This document shows, piece by piece, positions 25,583 to 33,924 of a DNA stretch of 64,000 bases. Source of the stretch: Streptomyces caeruleatus (GTDB taxonomy: Bacteria > Actinomycetota > Actinomycetes > Streptomycetales > Streptomycetaceae). The DNA lies in contig NZ_KQ948926.1 in assembly GCF_001514235.1 (NCBI RefSeq), positions 553,861 to 617,860 of the forward strand, read 5' to 3'. The notes below the pieces were generated by a model that did no database searches, was not told the origin of the DNA, and was given only the letters and a program-made list of their open reading frames with translations. The number at the start of each line of letters is the position of its first letter. The first letter of the stretch is position 1. A program made the position numbers and the translations under genes.

Positions 25583-26338
25583 TCAGCTCCAGACGTTGCC
25601 CTGGTTCTGCCCCCGGGCCCCCTGCTGCCCCATGCCGTACTGCGCGGCGAGGCCGGAGCCGATCTGGGCGTTCTGCGGCGGCAGCAGCTCGCTGGGCTGC
25701 ACGATCGCGTAACCGCTGCCCATGAAGCTGAGCTCCCAGCCCTCACCGGTGTTGCCGCGGCGCCGCCACACTCCGGAGGAGTGCGTCTGGGCCTGCATCT
25801 GCACGCGCAGGCTGGTCGACCAGGCGACGATGGCGTCGGCGTCGCAGTTGACGTACTTGTCGGGCGTCACCTGCATCATCAGCGGCATCCCGGAGGTCAT
25901 GAGGGCGACCTTGCCGCGGCCGGTGATGTTGAGCTGGTACTTCCCGGAGCCGGAGATGCCGTAGAGGCTGTCCACGGCGATGACCTCGTGGTGCAGCGAG
26001 GAGTCCATCGCCAGCACGTAGCTGCTGTCGACGGTCAGCCCGTCCTGCTCCACGTCCACCAAATGCACGTGCTGCTTGAGGTTGGCGAGATAGACCGTGC
26101 CCTGCCCGTGGCAGCGCATGAGGTCGAGGCCCTCACCGGTGTGCGCACGCGCGCGTCCCTGCTGGTTGCTCTGGAATTCGGCGTCGAACTCGACCAGGCC
26201 CTGGTAGGCGACCATCGTGCCCTTGCGGGCGAGGATGTCGTCGTGGCCCTCCAGGGCCACGCGGAGCATCTGCTTGTTCTGCAGGCTCCAGCGGTCCTGG
26301 GTCTGCTGGTCGTTGTAGGCGAAAAGCGGACTCTGCAT
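25583..26338 (-). CDS. AIM24 family protein (third gene of TerD-AIM24 operon)
   Basis: A 251-residue beta-rich protein of the AIM24 (TRAP-like) fold. Diagnostic stretches are ARKGTMVAYQGLVEFDAEF near 37, MRCHGQGTVYLANLKQHVHLV near 74, GISGSGKYQLNITGRGKVALMTSG near 127, and the C-terminal WRRRGNTGEGWELSFMGSGYAIVQPSE. The tail is Gln/Gly-rich (QYGMGQQGARGQNQGNVW). It follows the preceding AIM24 gene by 17 bp. AIM24-type proteins are linked to membrane or stress functions, but the bacterial role is unsettled. Confidence 0.9.
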   Translation of the reverse strand: MQSPLFAYNDQQTQDRWSLQNKQMLRVALEGHDDILARKGTMVAYQGLVEFDAEFQSNQQGRARAHTGEGLDLMRCHGQGTVYLANLKQHVHLVDVEQDGLTVDSSYVLAMDSSLHHEVIAVDSLYGISGSGKYQLNITGRGKVALMTSGMPLMMQVTPDKYVNCDADAIVAWSTSLRVQMQAQTHSSGVWRRRGNTGEGWELSFMGSGYAIVQPSELLPPQNAQIGSGLAAQYGMGQQGARGQNQGNVWS

Positions 26339-26355
26339 GGCGTTCTGGCTCCCCC

Positions 26356-27036
26356 TCAGCCCCGGACCCGGAGACGGTCGGTGCTGTCCTCGCTGGGCTG
26401 GACGACGACGATGCCCTGGCCGGAGAAGGCCATCTGGTAGGCCTCGCCGCTGCCCCGGCCGATGAGCGACTGCGCCTTGAAGCTGCGCTTGCCCTTGACC
26501 TTGAGGTTGGGCGACCAGGCGACGAGCGCGTCGGGGTCGACGTACGTCTCGTCCTCGCCACCGCCGCAGTCCACGACGATCGGCTTGCCCCGGGAGGTCA
26601 GCGCGACCCAGCCCTGCCCGGAGATCTTGGTGTTCCACAGGCCCTGGCCGGCGAACTTCGCCAGGCCCTTCACCCGCTCGACACCCCACGTCAGATGCGC
26701 GTCGAAGGCGAGCAGGTTGGTGGCGTTGACGGAGATGCCGTCGCCGTTGAGGTTGATGACGACGACGTTGGCGCCGTAGTCGGCGAGGTAGAGCAGCCCG
26801 TCGCCGGTGCACTTCATCAGGGGTGCGCCCTCACCGGTCATCCAGTCCTTGGCGATCTGGCGGACGGCCGGCGGGTTGGGCTCGTACTGGACGAAGCCCT
26901 CGTAGGCGACCATCGAGCCCACGCGCGCGAAGAGGTCGTTCCCGGTCTGCATGGCGATCTTCGCCATGTGGTTGCCGTGGTTCTCCATGCGGGCGGTGAC
27001 GGGTGCGGGGGCGAAGCCCGCGAGTGGCTGGTTCAT
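26356..27036 (-). CDS. AIM24 family protein (second gene of operon)
   Basis: A 226-residue AIM24-fold protein: ARVGSMVAYEGFVQYEP near 37, MKCTGDGLLYLADYGANVVVINLNGDGISVNATNLLAFD near 74-110, KFAGQGLWNTKISGQGWVALTSRGKPIVV near 127, ending in GSGEAYQMAFSGQGIVVVQPSED. It starts 11 bp after the TerD-AIM24 stop, so the three genes form one operon. It is a paralogue of both neighbours. Confidence 0.9.
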   Translation of the reverse strand: MNQPLAGFAPAPVTARMENHGNHMAKIAMQTGNDLFARVGSMVAYEGFVQYEPNPPAVRQIAKDWMTGEGAPLMKCTGDGLLYLADYGANVVVINLNGDGISVNATNLLAFDAHLTWGVERVKGLAKFAGQGLWNTKISGQGWVALTSRGKPIVVDCGGGEDETYVDPDALVAWSPNLKVKGKRSFKAQSLIGRGSGEAYQMAFSGQGIVVVQPSEDSTDRLRVRG

Positions 27037-27047
27037 GACGGGCTCCC

Positions 27048-28769
27048 TCAGATCTCGTACGGCTGGACGACGATGAAGTTGCCGGGAGCGGCCCGGAACT
27101 GGAGGTTGACGCTCTCTCCGGTGTCTCCGGGGTAGGCGTTGCGACGCATCCGCACCTGGCTGGAGACGATCACCTGGGCGGCGGACGACCAGGCGACCAC
27201 GGCGTTGGCGTCGGCGAACGTCGTGGGCGTGACCGGGAGGACCACGGGCGTGCCGTGCGTCTTCACGACGATCGTGCCGGTGCCGGTGAACTGCATCGTG
27301 AACAGCGCGCCGCCGGGGATCCCGTGCCCCTCGATGCGACGGACCTCGTACTGGAGGCTCTCGTCGAAGGCGAGGACGTTCTCCGCGGAGACGCAGATGC
27401 CGTCGCCCTGGAGCTCGATGGGGTGCAGCATCGTGGAGTTCTCGGCGAGGAAGACCTGGCCCTGGCCGGTACAGCGCATCAGCTGCATCTCCTGGCCGGT
27501 CGCGTTGCCCACGATCCGGCCGGCGAAGCCGGCGCCCTTGTAGCTGAAGTCGACCTTGCCCTGGTAGAGCACCATGCTGCCCTGTCGGGCGAGCACGGGG
27601 TGCCCGCCGACGCCGAGGTCGACGCGGACCAGCTTCTTGTTCTGCTGCGTCCAGCGCTGGCCGGTGGGCGTCTCCTTGAACTGCTGGAGAGCCGCGGCCA
27701 CACCGGGGCCCTGGGGGGCGCCTTGAGGAACGCCCTGAGGCGCGCCCTGCGGGGCTCCGTACGGCGCCTGCTGGGCCGGGACCTGCCCGTAGGGGGGCTG
27801 CTGGCCGTAGCCCGGAGGCGGGGTCGGCTGGCCGTAACCGGGCGGCGGGGCGGGGGCCTGGGGCGCCTGCTGTGCCGGCGGTGCCTGGGGGTAGCCGTAG
27901 CCGGGAGGCGGCGGTGCGCTGGGCTGGCCGTACGGCTGCTGGTTCGGCTGGCCGTAGGGCGCGGGTGCCGGGGCGGGCGGCGGCGGAGCACCACCGGGCG
28001 GTGTCATGGGCGCGACGATGGTCGGCTGCGCGTGCACCGAGGGCGCCGGGCTCGGAGGCGGTGGCGTGGCTCCCGGCGGGGGCGCGAAGCCCTGCGCGGC
28101 TGGGGCGGGCGCGGGAGCGGGCGCCGGGGCGGGGGGCTGCGGGGCGGGAGCAGGGGCCCCGGCCGGGGCGCCGAACGCGGGCGGTGCGAAGCCAGGGGCC
28201 GCGCCAGCCTGAGCCTGCGGCGCGGCGGCGGGCGTCTCCTCCTCGGCGACCTCGCCGCCGAAGTTCCTCAGCAGCGCCTCGAGGCCGCCGTCGAAGCCCT
28301 GGCCGACCGCGGCGAACCGCCAGACGTCCTTGAGGTAGAAGTCGCCCAGCATGACGGCGCGTTCGGTGGAGAACTCCGAGCCGCTGAAGGCGTACCGGGC
28401 CACCTCCTCGCCGCCCGCGACGATACGGATGTATCCGGGGTTGACCTGCGACATCTGTCCGTCGCCGTCGATCGTCGCCGTGAAGGACAGCTTGTGGATC
28501 TGCGGAGGGATCTTGTCGAGCGTGATCCGGAAGGACTCCGTGTCCCCGGCCTGGGCGCCGAGGAGCTGGATGGACTCCTCGGGGGACTTCGGCTGGTTGA
28601 AGAAGACGAAGTAGCGGTCGTCCGAAAGCCGTTCGTCGGCGTCGAGACCGAAGCAGCTGATGTCGAAGGTCAGCCCTGGAGCGGCGATCTGTACCCCTAC
28701 GTACAGATCTGTGCCCGTGGTGAGGTCACTGATCCTGGCCTTGTGGCCGCGTTGGAATTCCCTGGCCAT
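27048..28769 (-). CDS. TerD domain - proline-rich linker - AIM24 fusion protein
   Basis: A 573-residue three-part protein. Residues about 1-175 are a TerD (tellurite-resistance type) calcium-binding domain: DLYVGVQIAAPGLTFDISCFGLDADERLSDDRYFVFFNQ, RITLDKIPP and ERAVMLGDFYLKDVWRFAAVGQGF. Residues about 180-350 are a long Pro/Ala/Gln-rich linker with repeated YGQP and PPPGYG units. The last 210 residues are an AIM24 domain (ARQGSMVLYQGKVDFSYKG ... NAYPGDTGESVNLQFRA). The ATG at 28767-28769 starts MAREFQRG as in other TerD proteins. It heads an operon with two AIM24 paralogues. Confidence 0.9.
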   Translation of the reverse strand: MAREFQRGHKARISDLTTGTDLYVGVQIAAPGLTFDISCFGLDADERLSDDRYFVFFNQPKSPEESIQLLGAQAGDTESFRITLDKIPPQIHKLSFTATIDGDGQMSQVNPGYIRIVAGGEEVARYAFSGSEFSTERAVMLGDFYLKDVWRFAAVGQGFDGGLEALLRNFGGEVAEEETPAAAPQAQAGAAPGFAPPAFGAPAGAPAPAPQPPAPAPAPAPAPAAQGFAPPPGATPPPPSPAPSVHAQPTIVAPMTPPGGAPPPPAPAPAPYGQPNQQPYGQPSAPPPPGYGYPQAPPAQQAPQAPAPPPGYGQPTPPPGYGQQPPYGQVPAQQAPYGAPQGAPQGVPQGAPQGPGVAAALQQFKETPTGQRWTQQNKKLVRVDLGVGGHPVLARQGSMVLYQGKVDFSYKGAGFAGRIVGNATGQEMQLMRCTGQGQVFLAENSTMLHPIELQGDGICVSAENVLAFDESLQYEVRRIEGHGIPGGALFTMQFTGTGTIVVKTHGTPVVLPVTPTTFADANAVVAWSSAAQVIVSSQVRMRRNAYPGDTGESVNLQFRAAPGNFIVVQPYEI

Positions 28770-28897
28770 GCGTAACGACCGTCCCCCATCCCGAATGTGA
28801 GTGCGTCGCGCCAGGCTAACGGCAAACTCGGACATCGAGCGAAGCCGGTACAGACCCGGTACACAACCCTCGCCGGGTCAGACAGGGACAGGGCGAG

Positions 28898-29494
28898 TCA
28901 TTCGCCGCGCGCGCCGGGCAGATGGGGCAGCCGCTCGGCGGCGACCACGCCCTCCAGGTACCCCTTCGCCCGCTCGGTGCGCGGATACGCCTCCAGCAGC
29001 CGCCAGAAGCGGGGCCCGTGACCGGGCACCAGGAGATGCGCGAGTTCGTGCAGAAGGACGTAGTCGACGACGTACTCGGGCATGCCCTGCAGACGGTGCG
29101 AGAGACGGATGCTGCCCTCGGCCGGGGTGCACGAGCCCCAGCGCGTGTTCTGGTTGGTGACCCAGCGAACCGAGCTGGGTCGGGCGCGGCCGTCGAAGTA
29201 CTGTTCCGACAGCCGCTCGGCGCGCTCGGCCAGTTCGGTGTCACCGAGGACCCGCTTGCTCTCCTGGGCGGCCAGCTTGTCGAGCATGACGTTCACCCAG
29301 CGCTGCTCCTCCGCCTCGGACATCCGGGCGGGGATGAGCACGACGGTACGGTCGCCCTCGCGGTACGCCGAGACCGTCCGGCGGCGCCGGGCGCTCCTGC
29401 GGACCTCGATCGCGCTCGCCCCCGAGCCGCTCGACGGCGGGCTCGTCGTACGGCGCTGCGGCGTTCCGGCGCGGTGCAGTGGGTCGGCGGACAC
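28898..29494 (-). CDS. M48-type / YgjP-like metallopeptidase
   Basis: A 198-residue cytoplasmic zinc peptidase-fold protein. The motif HELAHLLVPGHGPRFW (about 149-164) gives the HExxH zinc site with a downstream histidine, as in YgjP/DUF45 and WLM-type families. The preceding RWVTNQNTRWGSCTPAEGSIRLSHRL block is the usual substrate-strand region. GTG start at 29492-29494; the first 30 residues are Ser/Thr-rich and probably disordered. Biological substrate unknown. Confidence 0.88.
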   Translation of the reverse strand: MSADPLHRAGTPQRRTTSPPSSGSGASAIEVRRSARRRRTVSAYREGDRTVVLIPARMSEAEEQRWVNVMLDKLAAQESKRVLGDTELAERAERLSEQYFDGRARPSSVRWVTNQNTRWGSCTPAEGSIRLSHRLQGMPEYVVDYVLLHELAHLLVPGHGPRFWRLLEAYPRTERAKGYLEGVVAAERLPHLPGARGE

Positions 29495-29597
29495 GCCCCG
29501 ACGTTACCCGCTGCACATGGGGGAAGTCCCGACTCCGGGACGGTTCGATGCCGATCCCCCACCATGCGTTTGATTTGTACGACGAATATCCACCGCC

Positions 29598-29606
29598 TGT
29601 GGACAA
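29598..29606 (-). promoter_or_regulatory. DnaA-box match
   Basis: tgtggacaa is the complement of ttgtccaca, the preferred Streptomyces DnaA box. It is a single site in the 221-bp spacer between the M48-type and ThiF-like genes, so no origin is implied. Confidence 0.35.
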
Positions 29607-29715
29607 CTTTCGGCGCCGGACGCCGCGTCGGGGCATGCTGGCAGTCACCGGCGGAGCTGCGACCGAGCTCCACCGGCACACGGGGACGCACCACGAGGGC
29701 TACGGGGGCCTGTTC

Positions 29716-30990
29716 ATGCAAGCGACGGTTTCGACGGTTTCAGAGGCTTCGGACGACTCGGCGGCACCGGTGGCTCCGCTGCTGAAGCCCGCGCTCCGGC
29801 GGGGTTGGCGGGATCTCAACACCGTTCAGTTCGGGATGACTCCGGCACACGCGCTGACGCTGGGTCCGATGGACACGGCGACGGGCAGCTTCCTCGACCT
29901 GCTCAACGGCACCCGCGGTCTGGAGCTGCTGCGCGAAGAGGCCCGCCGCATGGATCTGCCGGACGGTCATGTCGACGGTCTGGTGCGGCGGCTGGCGGGG
30001 GCGGGGCTCCTCGACGACGCGAAGGGCGGCGGCCCGGCCGCCGACGCACTGCGCCGCAAGAAGGAGGTCCTGGACCGGCTGCGCCCCGATCTGGCCTCCC
30101 TGTCCCTGACCACGTCCGAGCCGGGCGAGGCGATGGGCCGGCTTGCCGCCCGCCGCTCACTGCGAGTGCAGGTGAGGGGGGCCGGCCGGGTGGGTTCGAT
30201 GGTGGCCTCGCTGCTGTCCGGCGCCGGGGTCGGCGAGGTCGACGTGCGGGACGTCGGCCGTGTCGAGCCGGGGGACGTGGCACCGGGCGGGCTGCCCGCG
30301 GAGGCGGTCGGCGAGCGCAGGGACGAGGCGGCGCGGCGGGCCGCTCGCCGCTGCGCACCGGACCGCCCACCGCGCCGCAGCTCCCGGTCAGCCCGCGATC
30401 CGGACGGCATCGGCTACTCGCTGGTGATCATCGCGCCGAGGGACGACGTCGCGGTGCACGCCCCCTCCCCGTCCGCCGCCGAACCTCTGATCTCCTCCGG
30501 TACGCCCCATCTGTACGCCGGTGTCGTGGAGGCGACCGGCGTGGTCGGCCCGTTCGTCCTGCCCGGCGAGACCGCCTGTGCCGGCTGTCTCCACGAGGGG
30601 CGTACCGACCGGGACCCCGTCTGGCCCCGCCTGGTCGCGCAGTGGCGCTCCGGCCTGGGCAGGGCACGCCAGGTGCCGCCCTGCGATCTCACGCTGGCCA
30701 CCACGATCGCCGGACTGGCCGCGGCGCACGCCCTCGCGTTCCTGGACGGCCGGGTTCCGTCGAGCGCGGGTGCACGCTGGGAGGTGTCCCTGCCCGGTCT
30801 CAGCTGGCACGCCCGACCGGTGTGGGCACACCCCGCATGCCCGTGCGGCGCCACGGAAAAAGGTGAGGGAGAACACCCCTCCGAGGACGCGGGGTCACAC
30901 GAGACAATGGCGGAGCAAGGGCCGTCGAAGAAGTTACGCCGTAAGGCAGACGCGGAGCGGCCGGCTGGGACCAGGAGGGCGCATGTCTGA
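29716..30990 (+). CDS. ThiF/E1-like adenylyltransferase family protein
   Basis: A 424-residue protein with two parts. Residues about 20-110 resemble the winged-helix region of TOMM cyclodehydratase/precursor-binding proteins (DLNTVQFGMTPAHALTLG ... LLNGTRG). Residues about 150-400 are E1/ThiF-like, with GAGRVGSMVASLL as nucleotide loop, ETACAGCLHEGR and HPACPCGA as probable zinc cysteines, and YAGVVEATGVVGPFVLPG. No precursor peptide, dehydrogenase or YcaO gene is nearby. The stop overlaps the ABC1 kinase start by 8 bp. The ATG at 29716 follows a weak ggggg element; ATG 29635 is an alternative. The substrate is unknown. Confidence 0.78.
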   Translation: MQATVSTVSEASDDSAAPVAPLLKPALRRGWRDLNTVQFGMTPAHALTLGPMDTATGSFLDLLNGTRGLELLREEARRMDLPDGHVDGLVRRLAGAGLLDDAKGGGPAADALRRKKEVLDRLRPDLASLSLTTSEPGEAMGRLAARRSLRVQVRGAGRVGSMVASLLSGAGVGEVDVRDVGRVEPGDVAPGGLPAEAVGERRDEAARRAARRCAPDRPPRRSSRSARDPDGIGYSLVIIAPRDDVAVHAPSPSAAEPLISSGTPHLYAGVVEATGVVGPFVLPGETACAGCLHEGRTDRDPVWPRLVAQWRSGLGRARQVPPCDLTLATTIAGLAAAHALAFLDGRVPSSAGARWEVSLPGLSWHARPVWAHPACPCGATEKGEGEHPSEDAGSHETMAEQGPSKKLRRKADAERPAGTRRAHV

Positions 30991-32353
30991 TCTTCCCCGC
31001 AAGGCGGTCACCCGTACCGCCAAGCTCGCCGCGCTTCCGCTCGGCTTCGCCGGGCGGGCGACCTGGGGACTCGGCAAGCGGATCGTCGGCGAGTCCGCGG
31101 AGATCGTCGGCCGCGAGCTGCAGCAACGCACTGCGGAGCAGTTGTTCAAGGTGCTCGGCGAGCTCAAGGGCGGCGCGATGAAGTTCGGGCAGGCCCTGTC
31201 CGTCTTCGAGTCGGCCCTGCCCGAGGAGATCGCCGGCCCCTACCGCGCGGCGCTCACCAAGTTGCAGGAGGCGGCGCCCCCGATGCCGACGCGCACCGTG
31301 CACGCGGTGCTGGCGGAGCGACTCGGCGAGGACTGGCACGACCTGTTCCTGGAGTTCGAGGACAAACCCGCCGCGGCGGCCTCGATCGGCCAGGTGCACC
31401 GGGGGGTGTGGCACGACGGCCGCGAAGTGGCGGTCAAGGTGCAGTACCCGGGAGCCGGCGAGGCCCTGCTGTCCGACCTTAACCAGTTGAGTCGTTTCGC
31501 CCGGCTACTGGGTCCGCTGATTCCCGGCATGGACATCAAGCCGCTGATCGCGGAGCTCAAGGACCGGGTCTCCGAGGAACTGGACTACGCCTTGGAGGCG
31601 CAGGCCCAGCAGATGCACGCGGAGGAGTTCGCCGACGACCCGGACGTCGTCGTGCCGGCCGTGGTCCAGCAGTGCGAGCAGGTCCTGGTCACGGAGTGGA
31701 TCGACGGCATCCCGCTCTCTGAGGTGATCTCGGATGGCACCGAGGAGCAGCGCAGCCGCGCTGGGCAGCTCCTAGCCCGCTTCCTCTTCTCCGGCCCGGC
31801 CCGCACCGGGCTCCTGCACGCCGACCCGCACCCGGGCAACTTCCGCCTGCTGCCGGGCGGCCCCGACGGTGCGGACGACTGGCGGCTGGGTGTCCTGGAC
31901 TTCGGCACGGTGGACCGACTTCCGGGCGGTCTTCCGACGCCGATCGGCGAGTCCCTGCGTATGACCCTGGACGGCGAGGCGGACGCCGTCTACGACCTTC
32001 TCCGCGCCGAGGGCTTCGTCAAGGAGTCCATCGACCTGGAGCCGGACGCCGTCCTCGACTACCTCCTGCCGATCATCGAACCGGCCCAGGTCGACGAGTT
32101 CACCTTTACCCGCGGCTGGATGCGCAGCCAGGCCGCCCGCGTGGCTGACCCCCGCTCCCCCGCCTACCAGCTGGGCAAGCGGCTCAACCTGCCCCCGGCG
32201 TACCTCCTGATCCACCGGGTGACGTTGAGCACGATCGGGGTGCTGTGCCAGCTGGGGGCGACGGTGCGACTGCGCGAGGAACTGGAGGAGTGGCTGCCGG
32301 GGTTCGTTCCGCAGGAGATGACGGACGAGGAGGAGCCGGCGGCCGAGGCCTGA
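30983..32353 (+). CDS. ABC1/AarF/UbiB-family atypical kinase
   Basis: A 456-residue ADCK/UbiB-type protein. Hallmarks are the KxGQ motif in GGAMKFGQALSVFESALP (about 58-75), the Ala-rich nucleotide loop AAAASIGQVHRG (about 130-141), VAVKVQYPG with the ion-pair lysine, HADPHPGNFRLLPGG as catalytic loop, and VLDFGTVDRLPGG as DFG motif. Streptomyces lacks ubiquinone, so a role in menaquinone or lipid homeostasis is more likely. AGGAGG precedes the ATG, which lies inside the end of the ThiF-like gene, so the pair is coupled. Confidence 0.93.
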   Translation: MSDLPRKAVTRTAKLAALPLGFAGRATWGLGKRIVGESAEIVGRELQQRTAEQLFKVLGELKGGAMKFGQALSVFESALPEEIAGPYRAALTKLQEAAPPMPTRTVHAVLAERLGEDWHDLFLEFEDKPAAAASIGQVHRGVWHDGREVAVKVQYPGAGEALLSDLNQLSRFARLLGPLIPGMDIKPLIAELKDRVSEELDYALEAQAQQMHAEEFADDPDVVVPAVVQQCEQVLVTEWIDGIPLSEVISDGTEEQRSRAGQLLARFLFSGPARTGLLHADPHPGNFRLLPGGPDGADDWRLGVLDFGTVDRLPGGLPTPIGESLRMTLDGEADAVYDLLRAEGFVKESIDLEPDAVLDYLLPIIEPAQVDEFTFTRGWMRSQAARVADPRSPAYQLGKRLNLPPAYLLIHRVTLSTIGVLCQLGATVRLREELEEWLPGFVPQEMTDEEEPAAEA

Positions 32354-32358
32354 CCGGT

Positions 32359-32568
32359 CTACCACCAGGCGGAGTCGAGCCGCCCCTCGATGGCTCTGAG
32401 GTTCTGCCGGGAGCAGGTGTCGCAGATGTAGTGGCGGGCGCCGTTCTCCACGGAGCAGGTCCAGGTGGGCTGCGGGGCGTCCGCCTCGGCGCCGCATCGG
32501 GCGCACACGAGGGGCTGGGGCTCCGTCGCGGAGCCGCCGTTGGCACTGCCTCCGGAAGGACTCGTCAC
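32359..32568 (-). CDS. Small zinc-ribbon protein
   Basis: A 69-residue protein with two cysteine pairs, CARCGAEAD and YICDTCSRQNL, plus a further Cys in WTCSVENG, forming a treble-clef or zinc-ribbon-like fold. It ends RAIEGRLDSAWW, a tail I recall from actinobacterial homologues of unknown function. The GTG at 32566-32568 starts VTSPSGGS; the ribosome binding site is weak, so a longer start up to 32610 is possible. It converges with the ABC1 kinase gene with a 5-bp gap. Confidence 0.75.
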   Translation of the reverse strand: MTSPSGGSANGGSATEPQPLVCARCGAEADAPQPTWTCSVENGARHYICDTCSRQNLRAIEGRLDSAWW

Positions 32569-32614
32569 TCGGCGACGATACCGCCGTACCTCGCTGATCA
32601 GCGCGCACAACGCA

Positions 32615-32654
32615 CCGCGGGGGCCGGTCCGTTCGCACGGACCGGCCCCCGCGG
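32615..32654. terminator. Terminator downstream of the wblC operon
   Basis: ccgcgggggccggtccg pairs with cggaccggcccccgcgg (17 bp, 6-nt loop), just past the end of the small gene that follows wblC. Confidence 0.9.
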
Positions 32655-32705
32655 GGAGCTACCGCCTCCCCAGGTCGGGAGGCCACCGCTGGGTGGTGTG
32701 GTCGG

Positions 32706-33029
32706 TTACTGCATGACCGCCATGGCGAGCGCGCGGCGCGCGCGCAGCGAGGCACGCTCGGCCCTGCGCTGCATGCGGCGAGCGGTCGCCAGGCGCATGG
32801 CCCGGCGTTCCTGCTCGGCCTCGTGGTGTCGCTCGTGCATATGCGCACGTGCCAGGGCTTCTTGGAGGAGTTGCATCTCTCGGTTCCTGTTCTGACGCGA
32901 GTCGTTCGCGCCACTGGTGGTGAAGTCTTCAGGCGCGGAGCCTGCAAGTTCGTGGGTGGACGGCTTCATCGGGGCCTGCTTCTGGGGGTCGTGCGTGAGG
33001 GGGCGATCGATCGTTCCTGCGGTGTTCAT
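32706..33029 (-). CDS. Small basic protein co-translated with wblC
   Basis: A 107-residue hypothetical protein. The first 50 residues are polar and probably disordered. The second half is one highly charged helix, LLQEALARAHMHERHHEAEQ followed by Arg/Ala-rich sequence to RARRALAMAVMQ. Its ATG overlaps the wblC stop by 4 bp (ATGA), which implies translational coupling and a role linked to WblC. No known domain is recognised. It is followed by a strong terminator. Confidence 0.75.
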   Translation of the reverse strand: MNTAGTIDRPLTHDPQKQAPMKPSTHELAGSAPEDFTTSGANDSRQNRNREMQLLQEALARAHMHERHHEAEQERRAMRLATARRMQRRAERASLRARRALAMAVMQ

Positions 33030-33394
33030 GCCGTGACCGGGTTCTTGCGCGGGCGACCACGCGGCCGCTTCCGGGCGACGACGACACCCTGGACGAACAG
33101 CTCGCCACCCCAGACGCCCCAGGGCTCACGCCGCTCCTTGGCGCCGGCGAGGCAGGCCTCGATCAGCGGGCAGGTGCGGCAGAGGGACTTGGCGTACTCG
33201 ACGTCCGCCGGCGACTCGGCGAAGAAGACCTCCGGGTCGTAGGAGCGGCAGGGGACGGGTACGCCGAGGTTCTCGATGGCGTCGTCGAGCGCGGTGAGCG
33301 CGGTGAGGGGGGTCAAGGTGGAGTCCTCCGTGAAGCCGGGCTTGGGGATCGCGTCTGAGGGCGGTACGGACGGGGCGTGCGCTTCGAGTTGCAC
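33026..33394 (-). CDS. wblC: WhiB7/WblC transcriptional regulator
   Basis: WhiB7-type proteins bind the primary sigma factor and activate antibiotic-resistance genes in Actinobacteria. This 122-residue protein has the four iron-sulfur cysteines Cys49, Cys72, Cys75 and Cys81 (CRSYDPEVFF, LCRTCPLIEAC), the GVWGG turn at 93-97, and the C-terminal AT-hook RGRP at 112-115 that distinguishes WhiB7 from other Wbl proteins. GTG start with GAGGAAG 7 nt upstream. It has a long leader with an attenuator, and a promoter with an A/T-rich WhiB7-type element, so autoregulation is expected. Confidence 0.95.
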   Translation of the reverse strand: MQLEAHAPSVPPSDAIPKPGFTEDSTLTPLTALTALDDAIENLGVPVPCRSYDPEVFFAESPADVEYAKSLCRTCPLIEACLAGAKERREPWGVWGGELFVQGVVVARKRPRGRPRKNPVTA

Positions 33395-33511
33395 GGTTCG
33401 TCTTCCTCGTCTTTTCGTTCCGGTCCTGTGGGACCGGGTGGCGGCTGGTACCGGGTTGTTCCTTGTCCCGAGGCCCCTTCACTCCGTCATCCCCGTTGGG
33501 GGACAAACAGA

Positions 33512-33546
33512 AGGGCCGCGGATCCCGGATGGGGTTCCGCGGCCCT
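33512..33546 (-). terminator. Attenuator (intrinsic terminator) in the wblC leader
   Basis: On the minus strand, agggccgcgga pairs with tccgcggccct over 11 bp with a loop of 13, followed by ttctgtttgtc, an unusually U-rich tail for this genome. It lies before wblC, so most transcripts should stop here unless translation or stalling in the leader prevents it. Confidence 0.8.
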
Positions 33547-33556
33547 GAAGGCGCCG

Positions 33557-33575
33557 GCCTGATCGGCGATCAGGC
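33557..33575 (-). promoter_or_regulatory. Hairpin overlapping the leader ORF stop codon
   Basis: gcctgatc pairs with gatcaggc (8 bp, 3-nt loop). The upstream ORF stop codon TGA is inside the first arm. A ribosome terminating or stalled there would block this hairpin, which stands 10 nt ahead of the terminator. Confidence 0.65.
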
Positions 33576-33896
33576 TGGATCACTCCAGGGTTCTGGCCCA
33601 CGGAAGGCCCACATCTGGTGGTGCTGCGTCGTCTGCTTCCGGAATCCGGCACCGGTCGCCGTGAAGGCATAGGCCCGCGCCTTTGCCTCTACTGCCGCTT
33701 CCAGTGCCTTGGTCGGTCGCTCATTGCCCTCGCGGACAGGGAGACCCGCGAGAGACAGGGCGGACGCCGGACGGTCGGCACGAATGCCGGACAGACCGGT
33801 GCCCTGGTTGGAGGCGCCGAGCATGCACAGGGAAGCGACGACCGAGCGATCGGTCATTTTCACGATGCTGATGGAGCTGGTGTTGATGCTGATCAC
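33570..33896 (-). CDS. wblC leader open reading frame (uORF), 108 codons
   Basis: A reading frame starting GTG (VISINTSSISIVKM) with a strong GAGGAGG 8 nt upstream, ending FRKQTTQHHQMWAFRGPEPW then SDPA. Codon third positions are G/C-rich, though less uniformly than in core genes. No domain is recognised. It occupies most of the leader, and its stop lies in a hairpin just ahead of the attenuator. It most likely works in cis as a translation sensor for wblC; whether the peptide has a function of its own is unknown. Confidence 0.6.
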   Translation of the reverse strand: MISINTSSISIVKMTDRSVVASLCMLGASNQGTGLSGIRADRPASALSLAGLPVREGNERPTKALEAAVEAKARAYAFTATGAGFRKQTTQHHQMWAFRGPEPWSDPA

Positions 33897-33924
33897 TGGA
33901 CTCGCCTCCTCTCGGCGTCTAAGG

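Noticed and set aside
29716..30990. A thiazole/oxazole-modified peptide biosynthesis cluster
   Set aside because: Only the E1-like protein is present. There is no YcaO cyclodehydratase, dehydrogenase, precursor peptide or transporter nearby.
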